Assembly (NCBI RefSeq): GCF_002831625.1
Contig: NZ_CP025116.1
Span: 868,001 to 932,000 of the forward strand
From: Nonlabens sp. MB-3u-79
GTDB taxonomy: Bacteria > Bacteroidota > Bacteroidia > Flavobacteriales > Flavobacteriaceae
Direction: 5' to 3'
DNA: 64,000 nt
Both the position numbers and the translations under genes were made by a program. How positions within the stretch are numbered: the stretch's first letter is position 1; each line of letters begins with the position of its first letter. This document shows positions 27,659-37,078 of this stretch, piece after piece. The notes below the pieces were generated by a model. It searched no databases and had not been told where the DNA came from. It saw only the letters and a program-made list of their open reading frames with translations.

Positions 27659-29031
27659 TCAAATCTTATATATTTTTATGGTTCAGTCTTCTGACATTAA
27701 TATCACACGGACAGCAAATAGATGATTTACAAATCAATCCCTTATTGATAGATCGCAGTTTTCAGGAGTTGAAGAACCCCTTGGTATTGAATGATTTTTT
27801 TCAAAAACTCCAAGAACTAGAAAGCGGGAATAGAAGTCAAGTAACCGTAATTCAAATAGGCGACTCTCATGTTCAAGGACCTTATTTCCCGCAATATATA
27901 AGACAAGGCTTGCAAAATAAATTTGGTAATGCAGGTCGTGGCTTTGTATTCCCTTATCGAGTTGCTGGTACTAATGGGGCAGTAGATGTAAAGTTTAAAG
28001 CAAGCGGCGATTGGAAGGCAGTACGCAATGTGAAAAGTAATGGTGGTGATGATGTAGGCCTAAGCGGTATTAACCTGGAGACCACAGACAGTGATTTTCT
28101 TATGGAAATCAATCTGGGTGAAACATTAGAGGACTTGACTGAAATCAAAATCGTTTCACCACATCCCGAACGTTTTAAACTGAGCCTAGCTGATAAAAGC
28201 GACCTTCTCCAACAAGTCAACACGAACAAAACCTATAAAGTAGCGCCTGGGGATTATCTAGGTAAAATCGCAGCTCAATTCCATACTTCTGTACAGAAAA
28301 TACAACAGGTAAACGGAATGAACAATGCTAATTTAAGGGCCGGACAGACCCTTCAAATACCAACGGGCAGCGCACAAAATCAAATAATGTCTAACACTAG
28401 TTTTACCGACCTTACTTCTGTCGATGGAATCGTTTACCAAATTCCTCCAAGAGTACATCAACTTTATTTAAGACCTGCTCAAAAGGAATCAAAATACCTG
28501 CTCGATGGACTATTATTGAGCACTGGAAAGAAAGGTGTCAACTTTCACGGCATAGGTGTCAACGGGACAAAATTTAGTGATTATAATATGTTTCCTAGAT
28601 TTTTTGATCAGATAGCGGCCTTAAATCCTGACTTGATCATCATCTCTTTAGGAACTAACGAAAGTTTTTATGACCCATATACAGAAGAAAAACTGAAGTC
28701 TGCTATGGACGTATTCAACCGCGAAATGATCAAACGCGGCATGACGGGAAGTGTTTTGTTAACCAGCCCACCTCCATCCATGAAGAATCGCCAACAAATC
28801 AATTATACCGCAACAGCATATGCCTATGAGATGGGCGTCTTTGCAAACTTGAATTCTTGGGCATTCTACGATTTACATTCGGTTTCTAAAACGAGTAACG
28901 CGATGCCTTATTGGTACGATGCCAACTTAACCTCGAGTGATAAAATTCATTTCTTAGAAAAAGGCTACCAGCTACAAGCCCTACTACTAGTAGAGTCCCT
29001 CTTTAACTCCTATGCCGACTATAAAAAATGA
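27655..29031 (+). CDS. Secreted SGNH-hydrolase-like protein with internal LysM domain
   Basis: A 458-residue protein with signal peptide (about 1-20, ending HGQQ), motif GDSH (Asp70-Ser71), Asn block SLGTNES and D429-x-x-H432 in SDKIHFLEKG, so a complete SGNH triad is present. A LysM domain (about 192-235, VAPGDYLGKIAAQFHTS) is inserted between the first and second SGNH blocks. LysM normally binds N-acetylglucosamine polymers such as peptidoglycan, so this protein could bring acetyl transfer or removal to the cell wall. It overlaps the previous gene by four bases and the MBOAT gene by four. Confidence 0.8.
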   Translation: MIKSYIFLWFSLLTLISHGQQIDDLQINPLLIDRSFQELKNPLVLNDFFQKLQELESGNRSQVTVIQIGDSHVQGPYFPQYIRQGLQNKFGNAGRGFVFPYRVAGTNGAVDVKFKASGDWKAVRNVKSNGGDDVGLSGINLETTDSDFLMEINLGETLEDLTEIKIVSPHPERFKLSLADKSDLLQQVNTNKTYKVAPGDYLGKIAAQFHTSVQKIQQVNGMNNANLRAGQTLQIPTGSAQNQIMSNTSFTDLTSVDGIVYQIPPRVHQLYLRPAQKESKYLLDGLLLSTGKKGVNFHGIGVNGTKFSDYNMFPRFFDQIAALNPDLIIISLGTNESFYDPYTEEKLKSAMDVFNREMIKRGMTGSVLLTSPPPSMKNRQQINYTATAYAYEMGVFANLNSWAFYDLHSVSKTSNAMPYWYDANLTSSDKIHFLEKGYQLQALLLVESLFNSYADYKK

Positions 29032-30494
29032 TGGAATGGAATGACATATGGAACTGGTTAAATTATGATCCACAAAGTCCCTTACTATTTAATAGTGAGG
29101 CATTTTTATACCTGTTTCTAGGTTTTTATCTGTTGTATATTTTTATGAGCCATGCTCGTAGAATGCGCATCTTATATGTCATCGCCTTTTCTCTGTTTTT
29201 CTATTACAAATGCAGTGGGGTATATTTTATACTGCTCATATTTTCTTCGTTTGTAGATTATTACATCGCTGAGCTTATTTACAAAAGCAATCATAAAGGC
29301 AGAAGAAAATGGCTGCTTATCCTTTCCTGTATCATCAATTTAGGCCTGCTCGCTTACTTTAAATACACCGGCTTCCTTGCCGATAATTTTAATGCACTGT
29401 TTTCAGGTGATTTAAGTTTTGGAACTATTTTTCTACCTATAGGTATCTCATTTTACACTTTTCAAACCATGTCTTATACCATAGACATTTATAGAAAAGA
29501 GTTAGAACCGGCTAGAAACGTATGGGATTTTATGTTTTTTGTTTCCTTTTTCCCACAATTAGTTGCGGGACCTATTGTAAGAGCAAAAGATTTTATACCG
29601 CAGATTTATGAAAAGCTACAACTTTCCAAAAAAGAGTTGAGCTATGCCCTCTTTCTGATTATGGGAGGTCTACTCAAAAAAACGCTCATCTCTGACTACA
29701 TAAGCGTAAATTTTGTAGACCGTGTTTTTGAATTTCCAGATAATTACTCCGCTTTTGAAAACTTGCTTGCCGTTTATGGATATACTCTACAGATTTATTG
29801 CGATTTCTCCGGCTATTCCGACATTGCTATAGGTCTTGCACTTTTGATGGGTTTTAAATTACCTCCCAACTTTAGAACACCATATCAAAGTACTAGCGTT
29901 ACTGAATTCTGGCGCAGGTGGCATATTTCTCTTTCGAGCTGGTTAAGAGATTACCTCTACATCTCTATGGGCGGGAATCGCAAGGGTAAGATACGCATGT
30001 ACTTCAATCTTTTTATGACCATGTTACTGGGTGGATTATGGCACGGTGCCTCTTGGAAATTTATTCTTTGGGGAGCGATGCATGGAACCGTCCTCGCGAT
30101 AGAAAAGGCCTTCAACATCCCAAAATTAACCAGCAAGAGTTTTCCTTTAAAACTCATCGCAGGAATACTGACGTTTCACTTTGTAGCTTTTTGTTGGATT
30201 TTCTTTAGAGCATCAGACTTTAGCAATGCCTTGAACGTGATTTCTAATATAGGCAACATAGAATGGAATCCTGAGGTTTGGTGGGCAGTATTAAGAGGTT
30301 ATCAAAATATAGCTATCGTTTTATTGATAGGTTATCTGTGGCATTTTATACCTCAAAAAGTACAAAACAAACAACTGGAATTATTTCATAGAATTCCACT
30401 AGTTGGGAAAATGGTTTTGTTTGCTGCTGTCATCTGGGTAATAAGTGCAACGGCGAGTAGTGAAGTGCAACCTTTTATTTATTTTCAGTTTTAA
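29028..30494 (+). CDS. MBOAT-family membrane O-acyltransferase (AlgI/PatA-like)
   Basis: A 488-residue multi-span inner-membrane protein. MBOAT signatures include FLPIGISFYTFQTMSYTIDI, FWRRWHISLSSWLRDYLYI and the catalytic His339 in GGLWHGASW. Proteins of this family pass acetyl groups from the cytoplasm to the periplasm, where an SGNH partner places them on a polysaccharide. Two starts, ATGATG at 29028 and 29031, are possible; the first overlaps the previous stop by four bases. Last gene of the three-gene cassette. Acceptor polymer not known; peptidoglycan is suggested by the LysM partner. Confidence 0.9.
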   Translation: MMEWNDIWNWLNYDPQSPLLFNSEAFLYLFLGFYLLYIFMSHARRMRILYVIAFSLFFYYKCSGVYFILLIFSSFVDYYIAELIYKSNHKGRRKWLLILSCIINLGLLAYFKYTGFLADNFNALFSGDLSFGTIFLPIGISFYTFQTMSYTIDIYRKELEPARNVWDFMFFVSFFPQLVAGPIVRAKDFIPQIYEKLQLSKKELSYALFLIMGGLLKKTLISDYISVNFVDRVFEFPDNYSAFENLLAVYGYTLQIYCDFSGYSDIAIGLALLMGFKLPPNFRTPYQSTSVTEFWRRWHISLSSWLRDYLYISMGGNRKGKIRMYFNLFMTMLLGGLWHGASWKFILWGAMHGTVLAIEKAFNIPKLTSKSFPLKLIAGILTFHFVAFCWIFFRASDFSNALNVISNIGNIEWNPEVWWAVLRGYQNIAIVLLIGYLWHFIPQKVQNKQLELFHRIPLVGKMVLFAAVIWVISATASSEVQPFIYFQF

Positions 30495-30692
30495 AATTGA
30501 AGTCCAATAAGATTCTTCCATCCTATTTATCCTTTGCATTTAAAAGTCAGATACATAAGGCCCTCAGATAAATTTCAATTTCAGCAGTTATTTTTAATCT
30601 TAAATATTCTGAGAGGATCAACTATAGTTCAAGTATGTCTATAAAAAAACAATTAGGTCCCATACAAATCGAGAATGAAAACTCAGAAGTAC

Positions 30693-31826
30693 TTAACTCA
30701 AATTCACCATAAACAATTCACTTGCTATTCCATCACTAAGGAACTTACCTTTCCTGGTAACTAACAAGGTATCGCCATCTAGGTAGAGCAAGTGGTCATT
30801 TAAATAATCTGCGGCTTGTTTTAAAAGATATTCTTTAAAGCTTAGTCCGTAATCTGTTTCTACTTTCTGAAGAGAAACACCGTAAATAGTTCGCAAGCCC
30901 GTCATGATGTATTCATTATAACGATCTACCAAAGTCAGCTCCTCGGTTTCCATAGGCAACTCTCCTGCCTGAATGGACTTCATATATTTCACATTGTTAT
31001 TGATATTCCAGCCACGTCTTTTACCGTCAAAGCTGTGTGCACTGGGCCCTATACCTATATAACTTTTACCGGTCCAGTAAGCAGTGTTGTTTTGGGAGAA
31101 GAAACCTTCCTTACCAAAATTGGAGAATTCATAATTTTTAAAATGATGCAACTCCATGACATCCAGCAGTATCTCAAAATGTTCTTGTGCCACCTCATCT
31201 TCTACTTGAGGTACAATTCCTTTTTCTATAAAGGATTTAAGGGCTGTATTTTCTTCCACAGTAAGTGCATAACTAGAAATATGTGGCACTTTTAAATCTA
31301 TGGCTTTGTTTAGATTATCTCGCCATCTTTCACTGCTCATTCCAGGAATTCCATAAATAAGGTCAATAGAAATATTAGGGAAATAGCGCACTGCTTGCTC
31401 GATGCATTGGTGAGCTTCGGTAGCATTATGCGCGCGATTCATCAGTTGGAGATCTTCTTCAAAAAAGCTTTGGACACCTATAGACAGTCGGTTGACGCGT
31501 GTTTTTGAAAAAGAAATGAGTTTTTCTTCGGTCAAATCATCAGGGTTTGCTTCCAGAGTAATTTCTGGATGTGCTCCCACGGCGTAGTGATCAAAAACAG
31601 TTTGGATGATCTTTTCTATCTCTTCAACTTCTAAAACGCTAGGAGTTCCTCCTCCAAAATAAATTGTTTGCACAGTGGTGTTTTTAAACTCGCTTTCGCG
31701 AAAGCTTAACTCATCACAAATAGCGTCAATTATATTGGTCTTGTGCTTCAAATTAGTGCTAAAATGGAAGTCACAATAATGGCAAGCCTGTTTGCAAAAT
31801 GGAATATGTATATAAATACCGCTCAT
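30693..31826 (-). CDS. hemW: Radical SAM haem chaperone HemW
   Basis: A 377-residue radical SAM protein of the coproporphyrinogen oxidase-like group. The start is set at ATG 31826 (MSGIYIHIPFCKQACHYC) because the -7 box lies 5 nt upstream. The [4Fe-4S]/SAM motif is C-x3-C-x2-C (CKQACHYC) followed by DFHFSTN, then GGGTPSVL. A C-terminal HemW region (about 290-375) is present. The CxxxCxxC context lacks the extra Cys of true HemN, so haem trafficking rather than porphyrin synthesis is likely. The palindrome at 31691-31705 is read as SFRES. Confidence 0.88.
   Translation of the reverse strand: MSGIYIHIPFCKQACHYCDFHFSTNLKHKTNIIDAICDELSFRESEFKNTTVQTIYFGGGTPSVLEVEEIEKIIQTVFDHYAVGAHPEITLEANPDDLTEEKLISFSKTRVNRLSIGVQSFFEEDLQLMNRAHNATEAHQCIEQAVRYFPNISIDLIYGIPGMSSERWRDNLNKAIDLKVPHISSYALTVEENTALKSFIEKGIVPQVEDEVAQEHFEILLDVMELHHFKNYEFSNFGKEGFFSQNNTAYWTGKSYIGIGPSAHSFDGKRRGWNINNNVKYMKSIQAGELPMETEELTLVDRYNEYIMTGLRTIYGVSLQKVETDYGLSFKEYLLKQAADYLNDHLLYLDGDTLLVTRKGKFLSDGIASELFMVNLS
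31691..31705 (+). repeat. Palindromic repeat, copy 7 along the window (inside hemW)
   Basis: CGCTTTCGCGAAAGC, one base short of the 16-mer, with the CT flank on the left, i.e. in reverse orientation (GAG flank on the minus strand). Read as SFRES. Confidence 0.93.
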
Positions 31827-31831
31827 TGCAA

Positions 31832-31839
31832 CAAAAGTA
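31832..31839 (-). promoter_or_regulatory. -7 promoter box of hemW, 5 nt before ATG
   Basis: Minus strand TACTTTTG, full match to TAnnTTTG, with only TTGCA between it and the ATG. Transcription would start at or next to the start codon. Confidence 0.6.
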
Positions 31840-32297
31840 AGTCTTAAAACACTAGTAAAATAAGGCCCTTCCGACAAAATGTGTTTTTATTAGGGTGTTA
31901 TGTAATACCCTAAATCTATATTCAGGATCCTTGTCGTTGATCATATGTTCCCTTTTAAGCTCAGGGCAGTGGTCTCTGGAGTCTCTAACACTGCCGTCTG
32001 GACAAAACCAGTTGATGCTTTTTAAGGACCAGAGTCCAATTCTCGATACTGCTGGATGAATTCTTTGACACGAGCATCAGTAAATTCCTGTGCTATCGTG
32101 ATAGCAATAATGAATAGAATACGTAGCTATAAAAATATTTTCATACTATCATTTGTAGATAGGTTTAATATAATTAACTGTATTGTTAAGATGGATTGAC
32201 TATAACAAATCCAATGTTTTGATGCATCACCCGTTAGTATCCATATAGAAGTTATTCTGTTTTAGCAAAAGGTAGATGGTCCAGCTTCCCCAATAAA
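31840..32297. other. Intergenic region with one decayed small frame
   Basis: About 460 nt between hemW and the outer-membrane receptor. It carries the nonsense-containing frame at 32022-32144; otherwise nothing recognisable. Confidence 0.5.
32022..32144 (-). pseudogene. Small signal-peptide gene interrupted by a stop codon
   Basis: On the minus strand ATG at 32144 reads MKIFL, then TAG, then continues in frame with LRILFIIAITIAQ and EFTDARVKEFIQQYRELDSG before TAA. Read through the TAG, this is a 40-codon gene with a plausible signal peptide and a charged helical tail. It may be a degraded secreted peptide gene or the start of a lost larger gene. Chance similarity is possible. Confidence 0.25.
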
Positions 32298-32326
32298 AAA
32301 GCAGCTCTTGAATCAAGAGCTGCTTT
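32298..32326 (-). terminator. Intrinsic terminator of the receptor/GLPGLI operon
   Basis: AAAGCAGCTCTTGA and TCAAGAGCTGCTTT are perfect 14-nt complements around a single A (realistic loop 5-7 nt). On the minus strand it lies about 20 nt after the receptor stop and ends in TTTTTT. Confidence 0.87.
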
Positions 32327-32347
32327 AAAGTTAATGGAGTTGAATCC

Positions 32348-35053
32348 TTACAAATCATATCTCACTTGTAAATACACATAACGTGGTTGCACCGTATAAA
32401 ACTGAGTACTAGTAGCAATCTGACCAAAAGAGTTGTTATTCAATGCCTCTGTATTTAGCAAGTTAGTAGCTGCAACTTTATATTCCCATTTAGAATCTGG
32501 CTTGTTATAAAATAAGGCGGCTTCTAAGAAATCGTAATTATTGCTCACATCACCTGAGGCTCTAAAGAGGTTCAGATCATAATCTACATCAAAGAACCAC
32601 GCTTTATTAATTTGCCAGTCGGTATTTAAGGTAATGGTTTGTGTGGTGGCATCATTAATTTGCCCACCGTTATCTGAGTTATTAAATGCTATATTATAAC
32701 CTACATCAAAGTTGACTCCCTCTTTATAATTACTTCTTGCACTTACACCATAACCATGATTGATGTTTTGTGATTCTCTGGCATTACCGTTAATAATGTT
32801 GTTGAATGTACTCCAACTCAGATTTGTATTTACACTGGCTCTAATTTTTCCAAATTCTCTAGAAAAACTACCAGAACCACTCGCAGTTTCATTTGCAAAT
32901 GGGGAATTTATCAAGTTACTTTGCTGGTTAATATCTTCAATATTTACACTGCTTTGTATCGCATCTGTAGTTTTTGAATAAGAAAGTTGCGCACGTATAT
33001 TTGTGTAATTAAACATATTAAAATTGAAGTAATTTAAACTGTAACGATCGTTTAAAGCACCAGTTAATTGGTTATTACCGCTAAATAAGGAGTTGTAGTT
33101 ATTAAAAACTGTTCCTAATGCATAATTCTCAACATCTGTAAAACTTACGGTCCTACGGTAATCAAAATTGATGTTTTCACTAGATCTTAAGGCAAAACGC
33201 ACATTAAAATCTGGAAGGATTTCTTGAAAATCTAACTCGTTAGTGTTATCTAGCTGAGTGTCTTCTATATGAAAACTATGGGCTGTTACTCCTGGCGTTA
33301 TAGTGAATTTACCCGTAATGAACTTATAATGCACCGCACCGAATAGGTCTCTGAATTTATAATTCACATCGTTTCCTAAAGCCGGATCTGTAAGGTCATT
33401 TTGAGAGCCGTCGTTACGTATTTGAAAGATGTTGGTGTTGTAATCTTGATTTACAATAGATGTTCCGACTGTAAAGTTGATGTTACTTTTCTTGTTCAAT
33501 ACTCTCCAATAGTCCACCTTAGCGTCTAATTTTTGGCTTTCCACAAATTTTTGTTGATTGATATTGTATGGGTCTGCTGGGTCGAGTCCTAAATTTCCAC
33601 TAAAAGGCTCTGGATCTTGTATGCCTTGACGGTCTCTAATAGCGTTATAAAAAGGATCTTCCTCTGCATCTACATACCTAGCTTCTAAAGCAAAAATGTC
33701 TTTATCGCTCAATGTATAATACATGTTTATCGATTGATCTAATGTAATAGGTTTTTGAGATTCGTTTTGATCGATATCTTCTACAAAACCACTACGAGAA
33801 GAAGTAAAATCATTGAACTGAGTTACATCACTTAAATTTACCTGACCATCATATTCAAAAGTAAAATTTTCATTAGGCTTATAATCTGCTCCTAATTTGA
33901 AAATCCCTATTTGATTGCGTTGAAAGGATCTGTCTTCCGTATTTTCCACAACGCCAGTCTCAATAAATGTTCTGCTTGCTGTAGTTTCTTGTTCCGTATC
34001 GGTACTTGAGAAAATAGCAAACCCATCTAAACTTAGAGCTTTATTTACTTGCCATGAGCCATTAAATGCACCAAATTTACTTTCGATTTCTTTAGCACGA
34101 TTTGCTTGAAGGTTTAAAATTCCTCCTGCGCCTACTCCTACATTTATAGTAGATCCAGAAGCTCTAGTATTACCTCTATTAAAACCTGTAAAACGCAAGT
34201 ATTCTCTAAATGTAAATGACTGTAATCCTAGATTATTAAAATCTGTAAGAATGTTTATAGAAACATCTGGACTGTAATAAAAAGCTTTAGGCTTTGCTTG
34301 ATAACGCACTGCATCGTCACCTTGACCTATCGCACCAGTAACTTCTCCAAACCAGAAATTCTTCTTTCCTTCTTTTAATCTAATGTTAATCGCAATGCGA
34401 TCATCATCATTCCCGAGTCCTTTCAACTGGCTTTGATTGTTAAAGTTTTTTAATACCTCAACTTTCCCAACTGCATCTGCAGGAATGTTTTTTGTGGCCA
34501 ACCTGGAGTCTCCTTCAAAGAACTCTTTTCCATCTACAAAAACTCGCTCGACTGTTTTTCCCTCTACTTGAATATCTCCATCTTCATTTACCTCGACTCC
34601 TGGAAGTTTTTGAAGGACATCACCTAATTTACGCTCTGTACCGTTTGTAAAACTGTCTGCATTATAAATAATAGTATCTCCTTTGATAGATACGGGCATG
34701 TCATAAACGATGTTGACCGCATCTAGCATGTTTTCATCTTCTAGCATGACATAATTTTTCATTAGGTCATCTTGAATGTTTTTTACGGTATCTACGATGG
34801 TTTTAAGGCCTAAAAAAGATACTTTAAGAACATAAGTGCTGTCTTTTTTAAGATTGCGTAGTTGGTATTTTCCCGCATCATTAGTAATACCAAAAGCGCC
34901 TAAGTTCTTATCCTTTTGATAAGCAATTACATTAGCCATTTGAAGTGGTGTGCCCGCACTATCTACTACTACACCAGTTATTTTTACTGACTGAGCTCCG
35001 GCTAGGTAAAATACAAAACAAGCTAGAAGTGTTAAGAGTAAGTTTTTTTTCAT
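32348..35053 (-). CDS. Outer-membrane beta-barrel receptor with carboxypeptidase-like and plug domains
   Basis: A 901-residue outer-membrane protein: signal peptide (about 1-20, LAGAQ), carboxypeptidase-regulatory-like domain (about 22-105), a plug-like domain (about 115-230, with VLQKLPGVEVNEDGDIQVEG), and a long barrel of the OMP_b-brl_3 type ending in YVYLQVRYDL. Such proteins are TonB-dependent-receptor relatives of unknown substrate. It is the last gene after two GLPGLI proteins on the same strand, 77 nt downstream of the second, a known association in Bacteroidota. Confidence 0.85.
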   Translation of the reverse strand: MKKNLLLTLLACFVFYLAGAQSVKITGVVVDSAGTPLQMANVIAYQKDKNLGAFGITNDAGKYQLRNLKKDSTYVLKVSFLGLKTIVDTVKNIQDDLMKNYVMLEDENMLDAVNIVYDMPVSIKGDTIIYNADSFTNGTERKLGDVLQKLPGVEVNEDGDIQVEGKTVERVFVDGKEFFEGDSRLATKNIPADAVGKVEVLKNFNNQSQLKGLGNDDDRIAINIRLKEGKKNFWFGEVTGAIGQGDDAVRYQAKPKAFYYSPDVSINILTDFNNLGLQSFTFREYLRFTGFNRGNTRASGSTINVGVGAGGILNLQANRAKEIESKFGAFNGSWQVNKALSLDGFAIFSSTDTEQETTASRTFIETGVVENTEDRSFQRNQIGIFKLGADYKPNENFTFEYDGQVNLSDVTQFNDFTSSRSGFVEDIDQNESQKPITLDQSINMYYTLSDKDIFALEARYVDAEEDPFYNAIRDRQGIQDPEPFSGNLGLDPADPYNINQQKFVESQKLDAKVDYWRVLNKKSNINFTVGTSIVNQDYNTNIFQIRNDGSQNDLTDPALGNDVNYKFRDLFGAVHYKFITGKFTITPGVTAHSFHIEDTQLDNTNELDFQEILPDFNVRFALRSSENINFDYRRTVSFTDVENYALGTVFNNYNSLFSGNNQLTGALNDRYSLNYFNFNMFNYTNIRAQLSYSKTTDAIQSSVNIEDINQQSNLINSPFANETASGSGSFSREFGKIRASVNTNLSWSTFNNIINGNARESQNINHGYGVSARSNYKEGVNFDVGYNIAFNNSDNGGQINDATTQTITLNTDWQINKAWFFDVDYDLNLFRASGDVSNNYDFLEAALFYNKPDSKWEYKVAATNLLNTEALNNNSFGQIATSTQFYTVQPRYVYLQVRYDL

Positions 35054-35130
35054 TTTAGTTTTTTTGATTAAAAAATGCGAGAACAGTGGTTAGCATACTC
35101 TCGCATATCAATAGTATTTAATAGTATCTA

Positions 35131-35994
35131 TTACTCTCCACGACCGCGTCTGCCGCGACCCCATCGCTCTGACATTTCTCTCATTTTTTCTTTGAATAGG
35201 CTATTGTATTCTTCTTCGGTAGTTTCTTTTCCTTTAGTAGCAGGTTTGATATCCTCTTTTTCTTCTGGGTTGACTTCGATCTTACTACAAAGTAATGTAG
35301 TATTTCCAGCACTTACTTCAAGAATTAACCCTGGAAGACCTGCGTACTCTGCAGGGCCATGCTGCACTGGAATCTGAGGTGTGAACCATGCGGTAATTTC
35401 TACTTGTGGGTCTTGTTCAAAAACCTCTTCTATATTGCCATTTGCAAGTGCTAGGCTGTCCTTTTTCTTTTCTTCTGCACTATCACCTCTACGTCTTCTA
35501 AAGGAAGACCAGTCCAGTTCATTGTTCTTTTTATATGCTACTGCTTTTATCGCTTGATACTGGCCTATCATTCTAGTTTCACCTGTGATTTTCCATTCTA
35601 ATTGCGGAATACTGTCTTTTATTAAAAACATTTTTCCCATCATGTCACGTTGTTCGATCCACTGACCTTCTTTTAGGTTTTTATATTTCTCTCCACCCAT
35701 AGAAGTCCCCATAAAGTTTCCCATACCACCACCTTGCCCAGGTGCCGAAAGCTCTTTTTCTTCTTTATAAATAGATTCATTACGGTTGAATTTCAACACA
35801 TAAGTCTTTTCACCCATTTTCTTCATACGCTCCTCAATACGCTTTTTTTGTTGTGGAGACATCTCACGACCTTCTGGCATCCAGCTCATATCTGTTTTAG
35901 TCTTAGACATGTAAGTCGCCTCACCATAAAATTCCTGAGCATTTAAGACTCCAGTAAAAATTATAGCAAGCGTTAATAAAATTGATTTTTTCAT
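35131..35994 (-). CDS. GLPGLI family secreted protein (second paralogue)
   Basis: A 287-residue protein whose start I place at ATG 35994 (MKKSILLTLAIIFTGVLNAQ), a clean signal peptide; the longer frame adds 25 unlikely residues. The family signature is AGLPGLILEVSAGN, followed by Lys/Glu-rich sequence. The C-terminus is GRGRRGRGE. Function is unknown; the family often sits next to outer-membrane receptors and may help metal or peptide handling. Paralogue of the gene at 36094-36960, which shares FSRTES/FNRNES, WKITGE and the GLPGLI block. Confidence 0.85.
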   Translation of the reverse strand: MKKSILLTLAIIFTGVLNAQEFYGEATYMSKTKTDMSWMPEGREMSPQQKKRIEERMKKMGEKTYVLKFNRNESIYKEEKELSAPGQGGGMGNFMGTSMGGEKYKNLKEGQWIEQRDMMGKMFLIKDSIPQLEWKITGETRMIGQYQAIKAVAYKKNNELDWSSFRRRRGDSAEEKKKDSLALANGNIEEVFEQDPQVEITAWFTPQIPVQHGPAEYAGLPGLILEVSAGNTTLLCSKIEVNPEEKEDIKPATKGKETTEEEYNSLFKEKMREMSERWGRGRRGRGE

Positions 35995-36093
35995 CTTTGA
36001 TTTGATTTTAATGCAGACTCCAATTAGTAAGTCCTCGAATAAGACTGGGTAAAAATGGATTAGTTTCAAGTTAAGACAACTTTAACAAAACCA

Positions 36094-36960
36094 TTAATTG
36101 TGTTGTATAAATACGTCCCCGCCGCGGCCGCTATTAAAACGCTCTCTCATCTCTTTATTTTTTTTCTCTTGTAACTCATCAAAATCCTTGGAAGAAATTT
36201 CTTTGCCCTTTTTAGGTTTCTTAATTTCAAAGTCCTCTGGGTTCATCTCGATCTTATTACAAAGAATAGTGATGTTCCCTTCATTCAATTCCAAGATCAA
36301 TCCAGGCAAACCTTGATAAATTCCAGGTCCATTACTTATGGGAATATCCATGGTAAACCAAGCGGTCACAACTTTATCTTTATCCTCGACCATACCGAGT
36401 AAACCCGTTTCTTTTTCTTCCTCTACTTTCTTCTCTTTTTCCTTCTTTTCTTTTTTAGGGTAGGTATAGGTTGCTTTCATCACATTGTACTTTCCTATCA
36501 TCTTTTTCTCTCCAGTTACTTTCCAGGCTAGTGGTTCAATTTTATCAGTAACCAGAAATTCCTTTCCTTGAATTTGATCTTCTCTTAAAAAGCTTTGCGC
36601 ATTGAGATCTTTATAAGTGGTTCCATAAGTATCTCCATTTCCAGAGAATGAAACTTCTATACTCATACCATTACTAGGCTTTTTAGGAGCAGCTAATGCC
36701 TGCACTTTTTCATAGAGTGACTCGGTGCGAGAAAATTTTAACGTGAATTCTGCCTCGCCCGCTTTTTTCATGGCTTCATTGAATATTTTGCGCATAGCAG
36801 GATCCATTTTTGACATACTGGAACTATCCTTGGGCTTTTCTAACGTCATCTTACTTTGATAATGAGCGATTCCAGTAAAGTCTTGTTGCGCTTGTAAAGT
36901 ATACGCTTTCGCGAAAGCGAGAACAACAAAAAGGAGCATACTAAGCCTATATTTTTTCAT
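36094..36960 (-). CDS. GLPGLI family secreted protein (first paralogue)
   Basis: A 288-residue protein with signal peptide (about 1-25; LAFAKAYTLQAQ), Met/Lys-rich N-terminal region, the segment ITGE-like WKVTGEKKMIGKYNVMKATY, and the signature QGLPGLILELNEGN. A Lys/Glu-rich stretch KKEKKEKEKKVEEEKE lies in the middle. It precedes the second GLPGLI gene by 99 nt and the receptor beyond it, all on the minus strand. It diverges from the histidine kinase gene across 118 nt, so the two-component system could regulate it. The palindrome encodes AFAKA in the signal peptide. Confidence 0.85.
   Translation of the reverse strand: MKKYRLSMLLFVVLAFAKAYTLQAQQDFTGIAHYQSKMTLEKPKDSSSMSKMDPAMRKIFNEAMKKAGEAEFTLKFSRTESLYEKVQALAAPKKPSNGMSIEVSFSGNGDTYGTTYKDLNAQSFLREDQIQGKEFLVTDKIEPLAWKVTGEKKMIGKYNVMKATYTYPKKEKKEKEKKVEEEKETGLLGMVEDKDKVVTAWFTMDIPISNGPGIYQGLPGLILELNEGNITILCNKIEMNPEDFEIKKPKKGKEISSKDFDELQEKKNKEMRERFNSGRGGDVFIQHN
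36904..36919 (+). repeat. 16-bp palindrome, copy 8 (inside a GLPGLI gene)
   Basis: Perfect CGCTTTCGCGAAAGCG followed by AGAACAACAAA. Read as AFAKA within the signal peptide. Confidence 0.95.
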
Positions 36961-37066
36961 GTCAAATGGGTTTTAAGATCATTCAAATATGAACTATTTT
37001 TATAGTTACATCTATTATGCTGCGTTAATATTTGTTAACCGACTTCCTACTGTAGAGGGAATAGCG

Positions 37067-37074
37067 CACCTTTG
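37067..37074 (+). promoter_or_regulatory. -7-like box of the histidine kinase gene, 4 nt before ATG
   Basis: CACCTTTG differs from TAnnTTTG at the first base and lies 4 nt before ATG 37079, implying a leaderless message. Confidence 0.4.
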
Positions 37075-37078
37075 AATT

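Noticed and set aside
30635..30712. Plus-strand 25-codon frame MSIKKQLGPIQIENENSEVL
   Set aside because: No promoter or family resemblance, and it runs into the hemW 3' end on the other strand.
35075..35377. Plus-strand 100-codon frame opposite the GLPGLI gene
   Set aside because: Antisense of a well-supported secreted-protein gene; no features of its own.
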